DNA from: Cryptomeria japonica
Taxonomy: Eukaryota; Streptophyta; Pinopsida; Cupressales; Cupressaceae
DNA: 64,000 nucleotides
Direction of reading: 5' to 3'
NCBI RefSeq assembly: GCF_030272615.1
Contig: NC_081413.1
Span: 331,139,302-331,203,301 of the forward strand
Shown: in pieces, positions 1 to 9,247 of the stretch
Numbering within the stretch: the stretch's first letter is position 1
Layout: each line of letters opens with the position of its first letter
Notes under the pieces: model-generated
Told to the model about the DNA's origin: nothing
Seen by the model: the letters and a program-made list of their open reading frames with translations, nothing else
Database searches by the model: none
Made by a program: the position numbers and the translations under genes

Positions 1-1023
1 TACTTCACAGAGAAAATTCCAATTTTCTCCATTGTGGCGATGCTACAGAGGAATTCTTCTCCAAATTCAGGGCACTTGAAAGAATTTCAAGGCATTAAGA
101 AAGAAAAGTCTTTAAACTTGGCGAAAATATAGAAAGAAATTCTGGACTTCTTGGAGGATTTCATTTACAATACCAGACCTATTGAGACAATCAGGGCAAC
201 TTCTTGAAGGATTTCATCTCCTAAAGAATTAAAGACAAGCTCCCAATCAGAATCAGATGGTGGCAAGAAGAGTATTCCAAACAAATTTCCATAATTAGAC
301 AATTTCTTGACACAAATTGGAGAATTCAGGGAGGACATTCAACAATCCGATTGTTCCAAGTCAACATGTTCAGGTTCAATGAACTTGACTTATCCAGAAG
401 CTTCTAGAAGGCACACTTCACAATGCAACAACCTTCTATTTTATTATTGGTTTATATTTAGCAAGAAGGACAAGTGGCCTCAAATGTAATTTTCTCATTG
501 GTCGAGGGGTAGCTAGTTGTAGCAAACCCTAATTAGGGTTCTATTTTGTAATCTCGACCGTTGATTTGAAATCAATCTTGGCCATTGAATTGTAATTGGG
601 GAGCCTATAAATTGAGCTCGCCCCCCTCATTTGTAAATCATGAGAGCATGTTGCAAAACATGTTGAGATAAGTAAATTGTTGTTTACGACTACCAAAGTA
701 ATAAGTAATGCATCTTTCAAATTGATGGTGATTACTTCTCTTATTTTGGAGTTTGCATGGTTCTTATCCCTCATCATAGTTCAGATTTTATTTCATGTAT
801 GTTAGGCGAATGCAAGATCTGATAAGTATTGATTTATGGTGAATCTTCCACTCATACTTTTGATGAATAGATGATTTTTGTTCATTGTGTAAAGTTAGTT
901 TGAGCTTACTTGGTGGATGCTTAACTTCTGTCTAGATGAATATTGTTCGATTTGATGGTAGTTATTCATGACATGAAAATCATAAGCACATCCCTTGAAG
1001 ATTGCACCCACTTTGTGTAGTTG
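1..1023 (+). mobile_element. Giant LTR A1 (D type), 3' part, left of a nested element
   Basis: From about base 48 this stretch follows 30610-31510 of giant LTR D1 in the same order: a block ending in the CTCCAAATTC...GGCACTTGAAAGAA motif, a heat-shock-like element, a telo-box palindrome, a TATA box and a U5-like tail ending in TTGTGTAGTTG. It is cut at 1023 by element N1 and resumes at 4966; the 5-base duplication AGTTG (1019-1023 and 4966-4970) marks the insertion. The start lies outside the window. I see no credible gene here; the short open frames at 307-489 and 541-777 have no conserved features. Confidence 0.8.
397..612 (+). promoter_or_regulatory. LTR promoter module: heat-shock element, telo-box palindrome, TATA
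   Basis: Seen directly: GAAGCTTCTAGAAG at 397-410 reads GAA-nn-TTC-nn-GAA, a three-unit heat-shock element. AAACCCTAATTAGGGTT at 524-540 is two telo-boxes head to head. TATAAAT lies at 606-612. The same three signals occur in the same order in D1 (30946-31153) and A3 (11313-11488). That they drive transcription of the LTR is inferred. Confidence 0.65.
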
Positions 1024-2104
1024 TGTAATGTCCCCATTTTGAAGAAGAATTAATTAATTAAGTTGTCCAAATTATAGATATTTTTTTATGGATAGCTTGA
1101 TTAATTATTTTAATTAATAATATTAAGTTAATTATTTATAAAGTTGTCAAATAAATAAAAATTAAAAGATGACTTTATTTCTAATTAATTTAATAAAGTG
1201 ACTAATTAAATATTATTTCATAGTCACTTTTAGAAGCTTCTGGATGTTGGGGTAAAAAAGTATTAAAGGAGATCAAGATGAAGCTTCAAGAGCAGCTTGG
1301 TTATTGATTTGGATATTGATTTTGGGTTTTGTGGAGCCGAGAGGTGTCTGCAGACTTTGTCTTTGAGAACGGAAACTCCCATGGATAGCATAATTGAGGA
1401 AGTGAAAGACCTTCCGAGGGGTTGCAGCTAAGAGTGGGAGATGAATCAGTCTTCCATATTGGGCTTATTGAGTTACCACATCTTCATGGTGGTTGGGAAG
1501 TACAAATTAGTCCTTTCACTTGAGTTTATTGTGTTTGTTGCATTATCATGGTACATGAATCCATGGTGTCTTCAGCATTTTAGTTTGGTCTCCTAAATGC
1601 ATCGATCCTTATTGGAAGAGAAAGGCGATTTGTGTGAAGCTTGATTGAGGGTGGAAATTAGGAGGTAGCTGATCATAATTGCAGATCTGTGACAGATCGA
1701 CTTCATGATCAATAACCCACTATCCTGCTAATATTCCTTGGTTGAAGCAGCATAACAATCAATGGTGGTCAGCGATAGCCTTGGAAGCATAAGGCGATTC
1801 AACTAGAGGTATTTTAAAGGTGCAAAAAGAAGGTTTTAGTTGATATTTCAGTTCTGAGAACAAACCCATAACAGTCAACCATATTCCATGATTTTTCTCT
1901 TTGACTCCCATCTTGGCATCGGGTTTGGTATTTGGCATGGGCAATCTCCTTGGGAAGGGAGAGCTATTCTTTTTGGTGTAGTGGAGAAGAGTTTGGTATT
2001 GGAAATTATTTATTCTTAGACCTTTAAGACTGCAGCAGGCTGCCAGCTAAGTGTTTGACGATATTCCTTGCCTATACAGTCATTTATGAGCAAGGGATAT
2101 TACA
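1024..2104 (+). repeat. N1 5' LTR
   Basis: A 1081-base repeat beginning TGTAATGTCCCC and ending GATATTACA. It matches 3899-4965 throughout with scattered substitutions and small indels; for example, this copy has an extra ATTA repeat near the start and an extra GGATATTGATTT block near 1305. An AT-rich AATTAATT region at 1040-1210 is followed by TTTTAGAAGCTTC (1230-1240), a weakened heat-shock element. Confidence 0.92.
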
Positions 2105-2105
2105 G

Positions 2106-2117
2106 TGGTATCAAAGT
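2106..2117 (+). other. N1 primer-binding site
   Basis: TGGTATCAAAGT starts two bases after the 5' LTR. It resembles the TGGTATCAGAGC site complementary to the 3' end of initiator methionine tRNA, which plant LTR elements commonly use for minus-strand priming. Confidence 0.8.
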
Positions 2118-2185
2118 GGTTTCCTGCCATCCTCTTGGGGTTTGAATTGCATCATTTGAGTGACTAGCACACATAAGGTTCAGTT

Positions 2186-3898
2186 ATGGGTTACTACAGT
2201 ATTGTAGGGAAATCCAGGGAAGAGATTGAATAGGATGCCATCAAGATGAGGGAAAAATTTGAATAGGAAGCTCCTCGACTCCTTGAGGGCTATCAGAAAA
2301 TGCCAGATGCTTTTAAAGCATAGTACTCTCTTCATGATTATCTGAATTTGTTTGTCACTTGCAGGCCTAAAGAGATTGTGTTGGTAAAGTATATTAGGAG
2401 GGTGTATAAGGAGAAAATTTCATCTAAAGGGACACAATTCAGTCATTGGCACAATGTGAGTAGGTATGGAAGAGCTACTAAAACAAATTTTGAAGGTGGT
2501 TCTATTTCCAAACTCAATGATCAGGTTACAAGAACACCCATAATGAGCAAGAATGAAATGAGAAGACAAGGTCTATGCTTCACTTGCAAAGGTTTTTGGG
2601 AGCCTAACCACCAATGCACATATAATGAAATTTAGGAGACTTATACACATGCTGATTTACATGGTAGCCAAACTAATGAGCTTAATCATGATGTAGACGT
2701 ATTAGTAAATGACAAAAAGGTTGAGGAAGGATCTACCAACGTTGGCATGCAAGTTGGAAGCGTCAAAGATGAGGAATGTGCAGAGGATACAAGCTCTAAC
2801 AGTTCTGATTTTTGTAGCAGCAGTTAGCATTCTGTGCACTATCATGAGGTAACCGTCATTCCATGTGTGAGAGATGGATGTATGGAGTTCCCTAGTGTTG
2901 ACACTCAAGATTTGGGTGTTAGAAATGAATTATATGATGTGATAAGGAGGGACGAAAGGGAACATGATTCTGATTTTCTGAATGCAATCAGCAGTCCGTT
3001 ATCAGCACATGAGCAATCCATTGAGGACAGCTAGGTGTGGGCTGATAAACACATGACAAAAGTTGGAAATGCTGACCACCCACAATCAGATTTCATGACA
3101 GCAAGTAAAGAAGAGCATGAGGTAATTAAACTAACCCACAGGGATGTTGTTAACAATTTGTTTGAGGATGAGATTGATATGGGTGATGGTAAGAAATATT
3201 TTTGTGATTACAATGCATCTTCTAGTGTGTTAGTTGATTCCATTGATGACACAATTCCTACACAAAGAAAAATGAGAACATGGCGTTCGAGTTTGGGAAG
3301 TTAATCATGAGTCATGGGCTGATGAAGCAACTAGTAAGAGGTCCGATTTGGTGCATCACAACATTCAAGGCATGTGTGACGAGTGGTTAAGGAAAGCTAG
3401 GCAACAAAAGTTCCTAGCTGCCCAAACAAGGCAACACTTACAAAAGGTCAAGGAACGCTGCGACCATATAGATCAAGCAATATAGCAAAGAGAAGCATAT
3501 CTTCGATCACTCTTTCTACCAATGAAATAAGACATAGAGATAGAGCATGAACAAGATTTGACATGGTCTACATCAGCTAGTTAGTGGCACGAAAGTGTGT
3601 GGGGACATACCTACTTGATGGGTAGTGAGTATGTGATGGATGGTTTACTTGATGGCTCACTTTGTGCAAAGGTTGGGGGCAAGTATGGTCAATTACTTGA
3701 CTTGCTTCCTCATGAGGCTTATACTCTAGTGGCAAGTGATGAGGTGATTGAATTGATTCAACAGATTTAGTTGGTGTTGCAGGAGCTCTTTGGTGATAGC
3801 AGGGACATTACACATATTTTTCCTTGGGATCCAGGTGGAGTAGAGTTTTCCTTGCAGTTGAGATTGCTTGGGGACAAGCAATTTCAGGAGGGGCGGAT
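2186..3898 (+). pseudogene. N1 gag-like frame with zinc knuckle and acidic tail (decayed)
   Basis: One reading frame can be followed from an ATG at 2186 to 3304 despite in-frame TAG stops at about 2231, 2264, 2321, 2633, 2825 and 3032. After a frameshift near 3304 it continues almost to the 3' LTR. Residues encoded near 2575-2620 give CFTCKGFWEPNHQC, the CX2CX7HXC form of zinc knuckle typical of plant Ty3-like Gag. The rest is acidic and low in hydrophobic residues (2640-3300), followed by a Trp-rich segment (3560-3890). The second part resembles in style the acidic extension of element E at 8090-9050. Of 11 stops across both frames, nine are TAG and two TAA. No enzymatic domain is visible. 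Its role, if any, would have been RNA packaging. Confidence 0.7.
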
Positions 3899-4965
3899 TG
3901 TAATGTCCCCATTTTGAAGAAGAATTAATTAAGTTGTCCAAATTATTGATAGTTTTTTTATGGATAGCTTGATTAATTATTTTAATTAATAATATTAAGT
4001 TAATTATTTATAAAGTTGTCAAATAAATAAAAATTAAAAGATGACTTTATATTTAATTAATTTAATAAAGTGACTAATTAAATATTATTTCATAAAGTCA
4101 CTTCTAGAAGCTTTTGGATGTTGGGGTAAAAAAGTATTAAAGGAGATCAAGATGAAGCTTCAAGGCAGCTTGGTTATTGATTTTGGGTTTTGTGGAGCCG
4201 AGAGGTGTCTGCAGACTTTGTCTTTGGGAACGGAAACTCCCATGGATAGCATAATTGAGGAAGTGAAAAACCTTCTGAGGGGTTGCAGCTAAGAGTGGGA
4301 GACGAATTAGTCTTCCATATTGGGCTTATTGAGTTACTACATCTTCATGGTGGTTGGGATGGTTAAATCAGTCCTTTCACTTGAGTTTATTGTGTTTGTT
4401 GCATTATCATGGTAGATGAATCCATGGTGTATTCAGCATTTCAGTTTGGTTTCCTAAATGCACCGATCCTTACTGGAAGAGAAAGGCGATTTGTGTGAAG
4501 TTTGATTGAGGGTGGAAATTAGGAGGTAGCTGATCATAATTGCAGATCTGTGATAGATCGACTTCATGATCAATAACCCACAATCTTGCTAATATTCCTT
4601 GGTTGAAGTAGGATAACAATCAATGGTGGTCAGCAATAGCCTTGGAAGCATAAGGCGATTCAGCTAGAGGTATTTTAAAGTTGCAAAAAGAAGGTTTTAG
4701 TTGATATTTCAGTTCTGAGAACAAACCCATAACAATCAGCCATATTCCATGATTTTTCTCTTTGACTCCCATCTTGGCATCGGGTTTGGTATTTGGCATG
4801 GGCAATCTCCTTGGGAAGGGAGAGCGATACTTTTTGATGTAGTGGAGAAGAGTTTGGTATTGCAAATTATTTATTCGCAGACCTTTAAGACTGCAACAGG
4901 CTGCCAACTAAGTGTTTGATGATATTCCTTGCCTATACAGTCATTTATGAGCAGGGGATATTACA
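3899..4965 (+). repeat. N1 3' LTR
   Basis: A 1067-base partner of 1024-2104, preceded by the purine-rich GGAGGGGCGGAT tract. It ends GGGGATATTACA directly before the duplicated AGTTG. The heat-shock-like site here reads TTC-nn-GAA-nn-TTT (4102-4114), complementary in its loss to the left copy. The high similarity of the two LTRs points to a fairly young insertion. Confidence 0.92.
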
Positions 4966-5138
4966 AGTTGTCCTAGTGTGGCAAAGCAGAGTGTTGTTAT
5001 TGGGTTCACCTAGTTAATACCGTCTCTTGAATTCTTAGGAATAGATTAGAACCTCTTAACCCTTATCTCCTTTTCAGTTTTCTTAAAGTCCATGATTCAA
5101 AACCCAAACGATGGATCTTCATTGTGAATTGAACAAGT
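4966..5138 (+). mobile_element. Giant LTR A1, continuation of the U5-like tail
   Basis: Starts with the target duplication AGTTG and continues exactly where 1023 stopped; compare D1 at about 31499-31640 (GTCC-TAGTGTGGCAAAGCA, then ATACCGTCTC). It is cut at 5138 by the 5' LTR of element E, so the natural 3' end of A1 is not seen. Confidence 0.75.
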
Positions 5139-7340
5139 TGTAATGTCCCTTTTCCCGCTCTAGTTTGTTTTGGGGACCGTTAGCCTATTCCGGAGACTCG
5201 TGGCTAGTCGGAAGCAGAAATTAGGGTTGCCTACCTTTGGGAGGACGTTTTTGCATTTTCGAAGGCTTGCATGTTGGAATTTGTCAGTTCGGGTTTTGGA
5301 TTCCTTCTGGGTTTTCAGAAAGCTTTGCAATGAGGGTACATGCATAGCAAGTTCTGGAGTTTGATTGACTTATTATTTTTAGTAATTGGAGGCAGAAGCA
5401 GTTGAGTTCTCTGGGTTTTTTCTGGGTTTTTTGTGAGCTCTGCAATGGTATAACATGCGAACCAATTTGAGGACCTTTTTGAGACTTACTATTTTTAGTA
5501 AGCTTGGCAGCTGCTCATAATGTGGTAAAAATCACTTTGGAAACTCTTACTATTTTTAGCAGTATGCTATTTATAGTAAGTATTATTTTTGGTAGGGATT
5601 CTGCAGCTTAGCTTAGTGGCTATTTCTGGCAGTATTATTTTGGCAGGATTGTGTATTCACTCAGATGACTATTTTTAGCAGTTCAGTTCATAGCTCCAAC
5701 TCAGTTCAGTTTTGGGTGATTTCCAGCTTTTCAGTCCCCTGCTCAATTTGGCAATAATCAGTATTTGAGAAGGTATTTTTAATATACTAATTCCTTAGCA
5801 CGAGGTTTTAATATTTGGTTGGACGACTTAGGAAGGGAGAAGTATTATTTTTTATTATTTCCTAAGTCAAGTGGCACCAAGGATTAGTGTATTTTATGTT
5901 TTATAATGTTATTATTTTATAACTTGGTGACCTTCAAAAAGTGCGACTAGGAGACATGGAGATGGGGCGTCAAAGTTCAAATGTATTATTATTATTTTAT
6001 ACACCTTAAATTATCTTTGAAAGTTTGATTTAAGGGGGAGGGTGTCATGAAATGAAATGAAAGTGAAATAAGGGGAATTTGGTGCCATTTGAATTTGAAT
6101 TTGAGCCCTCAAAATCTATAAATGAGAGTGGTGGGCTTCTCATTTGGTATCTTAGAAAATTTACACCATTATGCTGTTGGATTGACCTCAGACAATCTTC
6201 GAGGGTGAATACCTCCTAGGGTTTTTGGCAGACTTCGAGTGTGAGACATCAGTCCTAGCTGTGGTTGGATCTTTGAAATGCTTGGTTCAAATTTTGTGGG
6301 CATTGTTTTGTGTGGAAGCTGATTTTGGGGCGATTTTTTCCTCAGAAGGGTGAGTTTTTTGGTGTGGTGTGTGATTTTTCAAGGAGGATTAGGAATGAAA
6401 ATATTATCAACTCCACTGCTTATTCAGCTGGAGGACATTATTACAATCGACTCAACCGCTTATTCAGCGGGAGGACCCCCTTTGCTGGATGTTTTCGTTG
6501 GTGTGTGTTTTGTTGGGCATGATTGGTGTGTTTGTATGGGCGATTGGTGGTGTGAGTTTAGTGTTTGCTTGCGTCTTGGGCATTGTGCAAGTCTCCGGTG
6601 TTGCTGAAGCTTTGTTGGAGAGTTCTTTAGTGTGTTTGTTGTGGTTTGTGGTGGCTGTTGTGGAGTTGCAGCAGGCTGTTTTTTGTAACAACAGTTTGGT
6701 ATCGTGGTTTCTCTTATCTTGCATTGTACTTCTCTCATAGTTCAGTACTTGTATTTGCTCATATCTCCTTATTCTCTTCTATCTCATGAGTTGTTTATTG
6801 TAAAGCTAAATAGTAGTACCATTAGCTGTTTCTGTTTGCTTTCCTCTTTGTAATTCCCATTGCACAAGTGGAAGAGGCTGTCTCAGCCGCCTTTATTGAT
6901 TGTAATTTGTTTGTAACTGTCCTCCCACTGAATAAGCAGTTGAGTCGATTGTAATAATGTCCTCCCGCTGAATAAGTGGTGGAGTTGATAATATTTTCAT
7001 TCCTAGTCCTCCCCCTGTATAATCGGTACAATGATTGTTATTTTTCAGTGTTTGCTTTGTTCCTGGTAGATTTCCGCCAGGAAGTTTTTGAGTTTCCATC
7101 TCCCGCTGAATAAGCGGAAGGGGTTGGCTTGCCGCCCAAATTTGTTATCAATTTCAGTTTTCAAGCATCTAACGATCCCCTCAACACCGTATGCTCTCAC
7201 CCTCCCAGATTGGGCTCTCGATGATCAAAAGGTAGAAAGGGTTACTTTCAACAGCATTGAGATTATCTTTCCTAACCTTAATGGGTGCTTGAAGTGTTTG
7301 TTGTGCTTAAAAATAATTTTTTTTTGTTGGGGATCTTATA
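5139..7340 (+). repeat. Element E 5' LTR
   Basis: Begins TGTAATGTCCC and ends GGGATCTTATA immediately before the primer-binding site; the final CA seems mutated to TA compared with N1 (GGGATATTACA). TATAAAT at 6118-6124 is a likely promoter. Upstream (5490-5680) the motif TACTATTTTTAG and variants repeat several times. Downstream lie a large inverted repeat and a set of small CCGCT/AGCGG hairpins. Part of the 3' end (7180-7260) matches the minus strand of 59640-59710. Confidence 0.75.
6383..7012. repeat. Inverted repeat, ~94-base arms, in the E LTR
   Basis: Arm one (6383-6477) and arm two (6919-7012) are reverse complements at roughly nine bases in ten, separated by about 440 bases. Both arms contain copies of a short hairpin CCGCT-TATTC-AGCGG (perfect at 6456-6470; a further perfect copy outside the arms at 7103-7117). 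Because the arms lie downstream of the TATA box, an LTR transcript could fold into a long double-stranded stem. Open frames across here on both strands are mirror images produced by the repeat, not genes. Confidence 0.85.
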
Positions 7341-7341
7341 G

Positions 7342-7354
7342 TGGTATCAGAGCC
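7342..7354 (+). other. Element E primer-binding site
   Basis: TGGTATCAGAGCC is the standard plant LTR-element primer site for initiator methionine tRNA, placed one base after the end of the LTR. Confidence 0.88.
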
Positions 7355-7398
7355 ACTTTTCCCGCCAGCCTGTGAATTCAGAGTGATCAGAGCTCTCC

Positions 7399-7815
7399 AT
7401 GAGTGACAAAGACATCCATTACTACAACAAAGACCAAAGAAGACAACAGTATCAGATTCCTGCAGTGCTAGTTGAAGAGACCTTTTCAAAGGTTTTGAGA
7501 AACAAAGAGAAAGTAGTTGGTTCAGCTGATTCTATGGCAAAGAGAATTGCAAAACAGAATGAGGCTCCTAATGCTAGAGTGGAAAGAAAGTTTGAAACCA
7601 TGATGGACATGATGTCCCAGTTGCTAGCCAAACTTAATCAGAATTATGGTGGGACGCCTAATCATCCCACTAATGGACTTGAAGCTAGCACTTGTAATAA
7701 CCCTGGAGGAAATGGAAACGAGAGTAACCATGGGAGCAACAATGGAGGAACACCTGGAGGGTTAGTTTCAAGACCCTTGCAACCCGTTCCTACCCAAGGA
7801 AGTGCCTCAAGTTGA
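7399..7815 (+). CDS. Element E Gag, N-terminal part (138 aa)
   Basis: This frame starts 45 bases after the primer-binding site, the usual place for gag. It encodes a basic, helix-prone segment (about residues 15-75, with VERKFETMMDMMSQLLAKL near 55-75) and then an Asn/Gly/Ser-rich low-complexity linker. The pattern (matrix-like head, then disordered linker) fits Ty3-like Gag. It overlaps the next frame at 7802-7815. A +1 shift is needed to continue, so either a frameshift mutation or two abutting frames. No enzymatic residues are expected in this part. Confidence 0.6.
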   Translation: MSDKDIHYYNKDQRRQQYQIPAVLVEETFSKVLRNKEKVVGSADSMAKRIAKQNEAPNARVERKFETMMDMMSQLLAKLNQNYGGTPNHPTNGLEASTCNNPGGNGNESNHGSNNGGTPGGLVSRPLQPVPTQGSASS

Positions 7816-9160
7816 AATTGAGATACCAAGAGTGGATGAAATAAGGAATAGTTACATGGAGTATGCTTCCCTTCCTGCTAAGATTCAGAATATCCTCACT
7901 CTGGACCAGTTCATGAATCAAAAGATGAAGAGAGGTAGAAGATATGATAACCGCCTTCATGCTCTAAGAGACTATCCACAAGCTCTTGGAAAGGTACCTC
8001 TAGCACATTTTGATGGGAGTGATAAGTGTTCTGCTAGAGCGTGGGTGCAAAATTTGGACAATTATTTGTCCTTGAGACCGACGCCGGTAGAAGAAGAAGA
8101 ATCAATAATTGAGGTTGTGCATGATGAATCTCTTAATGTTTCTTATGGAGCTAGTGACAGTGTTGAATGCACTCATGTGCTTTCAAAGGAAGAGCAAATG
8201 AAGATTGAAGAAGATCCCGTCAATGAGATTATAGAACCAGCTATGATAGATCAGCCTCAAGGAGATATGAATTCTTGTGGTTACCCACTAAATGAGTATA
8301 GCATTGTTTCATCACCTTCACCTCATCCTGGCAAGGAGACAAACCATAGTTTGGGATTTGATGATTTTGATGATGTTGACCAATTAGCTAAAAATGATGA
8401 TGAGACAAGCTTTGAAGAGGAGGTACATGAGACTTGGGGCAGCCATGGAATCATTGCTGAAAGGTATGACCAAGATTCTGATTTTGGTATTCATCATAGC
8501 AGCAGTTCACTTTCTTTGGAAAATCAATTTTTGGTTTCCAATGATAACCCATTGTTTGAGATGGGTATAGTGAAAACATATGACAATCCACTTTTTGAGT
8601 GGGAAGATGAAACATCACTTGGTTCTAGCATTGCTCTTGGTGAGAATAGCAATGTGTGGAAATTTAGAGAAGATTCAAGATCTAAGTTGGATGATACTTG
8701 GAGCTATGGTGAACACTTTTTAACTAAACAAAGTAATCAGCCCCTTAGCACTTGGGATCCGGGTGTGATGGCACCTAGCGATGACAGTGAACCTGTGTGG
8801 GATGAATTTCCCTTTGATCCTGATGAGGCTCATAAAACAGATTGTGTTGTAGAGTTAGAGGACCAAATGGTTCTTGATGATGGAAAGTTTAAAGAAGTTC
8901 AGAAATGCAAATCTGATTTACCTATTCATGAAGTTGATGGTAAGCAAAAAGTTGAAGATTTAGTAGAATTTGATCCACTTCATGATATTGAGCAATTGCA
9001 GCTAGTTGGTGGAGTAGATGAGAGTCTTGTTGCAGCTATGGGGGCAGCGATTGCAAGAAACAAAGTTCTGATTTTTTTTTGCTGTCTATCAGCAGTACAA
9101 CATCTCTGCATTCTTATGAGTGGGATGGTCAATTCAAGGTGTTTGTTGAAAACGAAATAA
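7802..9160 (+). CDS. Element E Gag capsid start joined to a long acidic protein (452 aa)
   Basis: Residues about 60-95 read LGKVPLAHFDGSDKCSARAW, then VQNLDNYLSLRPTP. This is the opening of the Ty3-like Gag capsid domain (family pattern F-DGS...W-hydrophobic-YF). The rest of the capsid and the zinc knuckle are missing. After EEE (about residue 98) the protein turns into roughly 330 residues rich in Asp, Glu, Ser and Asn with repeated NPLFE motifs and scattered Trp. This looks like an internal deletion fusing gag to a downstream acidic frame. N1 has a comparable acidic region after its zinc knuckle. The last ~30 residues are hydrophobic and Cys-rich and probably lie beyond the junction with A3. 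The frame is free of stops, suggesting recent activity or selection. Function unknown. Confidence 0.55.
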   Translation: MPQVEIEIPRVDEIRNSYMEYASLPAKIQNILTLDQFMNQKMKRGRRYDNRLHALRDYPQALGKVPLAHFDGSDKCSARAWVQNLDNYLSLRPTPVEEEESIIEVVHDESLNVSYGASDSVECTHVLSKEEQMKIEEDPVNEIIEPAMIDQPQGDMNSCGYPLNEYSIVSSPSPHPGKETNHSLGFDDFDDVDQLAKNDDETSFEEEVHETWGSHGIIAERYDQDSDFGIHHSSSSLSLENQFLVSNDNPLFEMGIVKTYDNPLFEWEDETSLGSSIALGENSNVWKFREDSRSKLDDTWSYGEHFLTKQSNQPLSTWDPGVMAPSDDSEPVWDEFPFDPDEAHKTDCVVELEDQMVLDDGKFKEVQKCKSDLPIHEVDGKQKVEDLVEFDPLHDIEQLQLVGGVDESLVAAMGAAIARNKVLIFFCCLSAVQHLCILMSGMVNSRCLLKTK

Positions 9161-9247
9161 AGATTAAAGGAGGGAAGTTCATACACAAAATCGACATCGA
9201 GGACTATTGGGCCAATCTCATGGGACGAATTCCCAGTTAGAAGGAAG

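Larger units (their letters stand above)
1024..4965 (+). mobile_element. N1: non-autonomous Ty3-like LTR retrotransposon
   Basis: A complete element with two long direct repeats (1024-2104 and 3899-4965), termini TGTAATGTCCCC...GGGATATTACA and a perfect 5-base target duplication AGTTG (1019-1023 and 4966-4970). A primer-binding site follows the left LTR and a purine-rich tract (about 3886-3897) precedes the right LTR. The 1.8 kb interior holds only a decayed gag-like frame with a zinc knuckle and an acidic extension. There is no protease, reverse transcriptase or integrase, so it must have been mobilised in trans. It is inserted in the U5-like tail of giant LTR A1. Confidence 0.92.
5139..9160 (+). 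mobile_element. E: 5'-anchored, 3'-truncated Ty3-like retrotransposon
   Basis: A 2.2 kb 5' LTR, a primer-binding site, the start of gag and a long acidic frame are present. No 3' LTR was found in the following sequence, which instead passes into remnants of a giant LTR (A3) somewhere around 9060-9200. The element is therefore truncated or rearranged on its right side. A related LTR lies on the minus strand at 59556-61476. Confidence 0.7.

Noticed and set aside
6310-7099. Overlapping open frames on both strands encoding near-identical peptides (NENIINSTAYSAGGHYYNRL)
   Set aside because: They are mirror translations of one inverted repeat in the E LTR, not genes.
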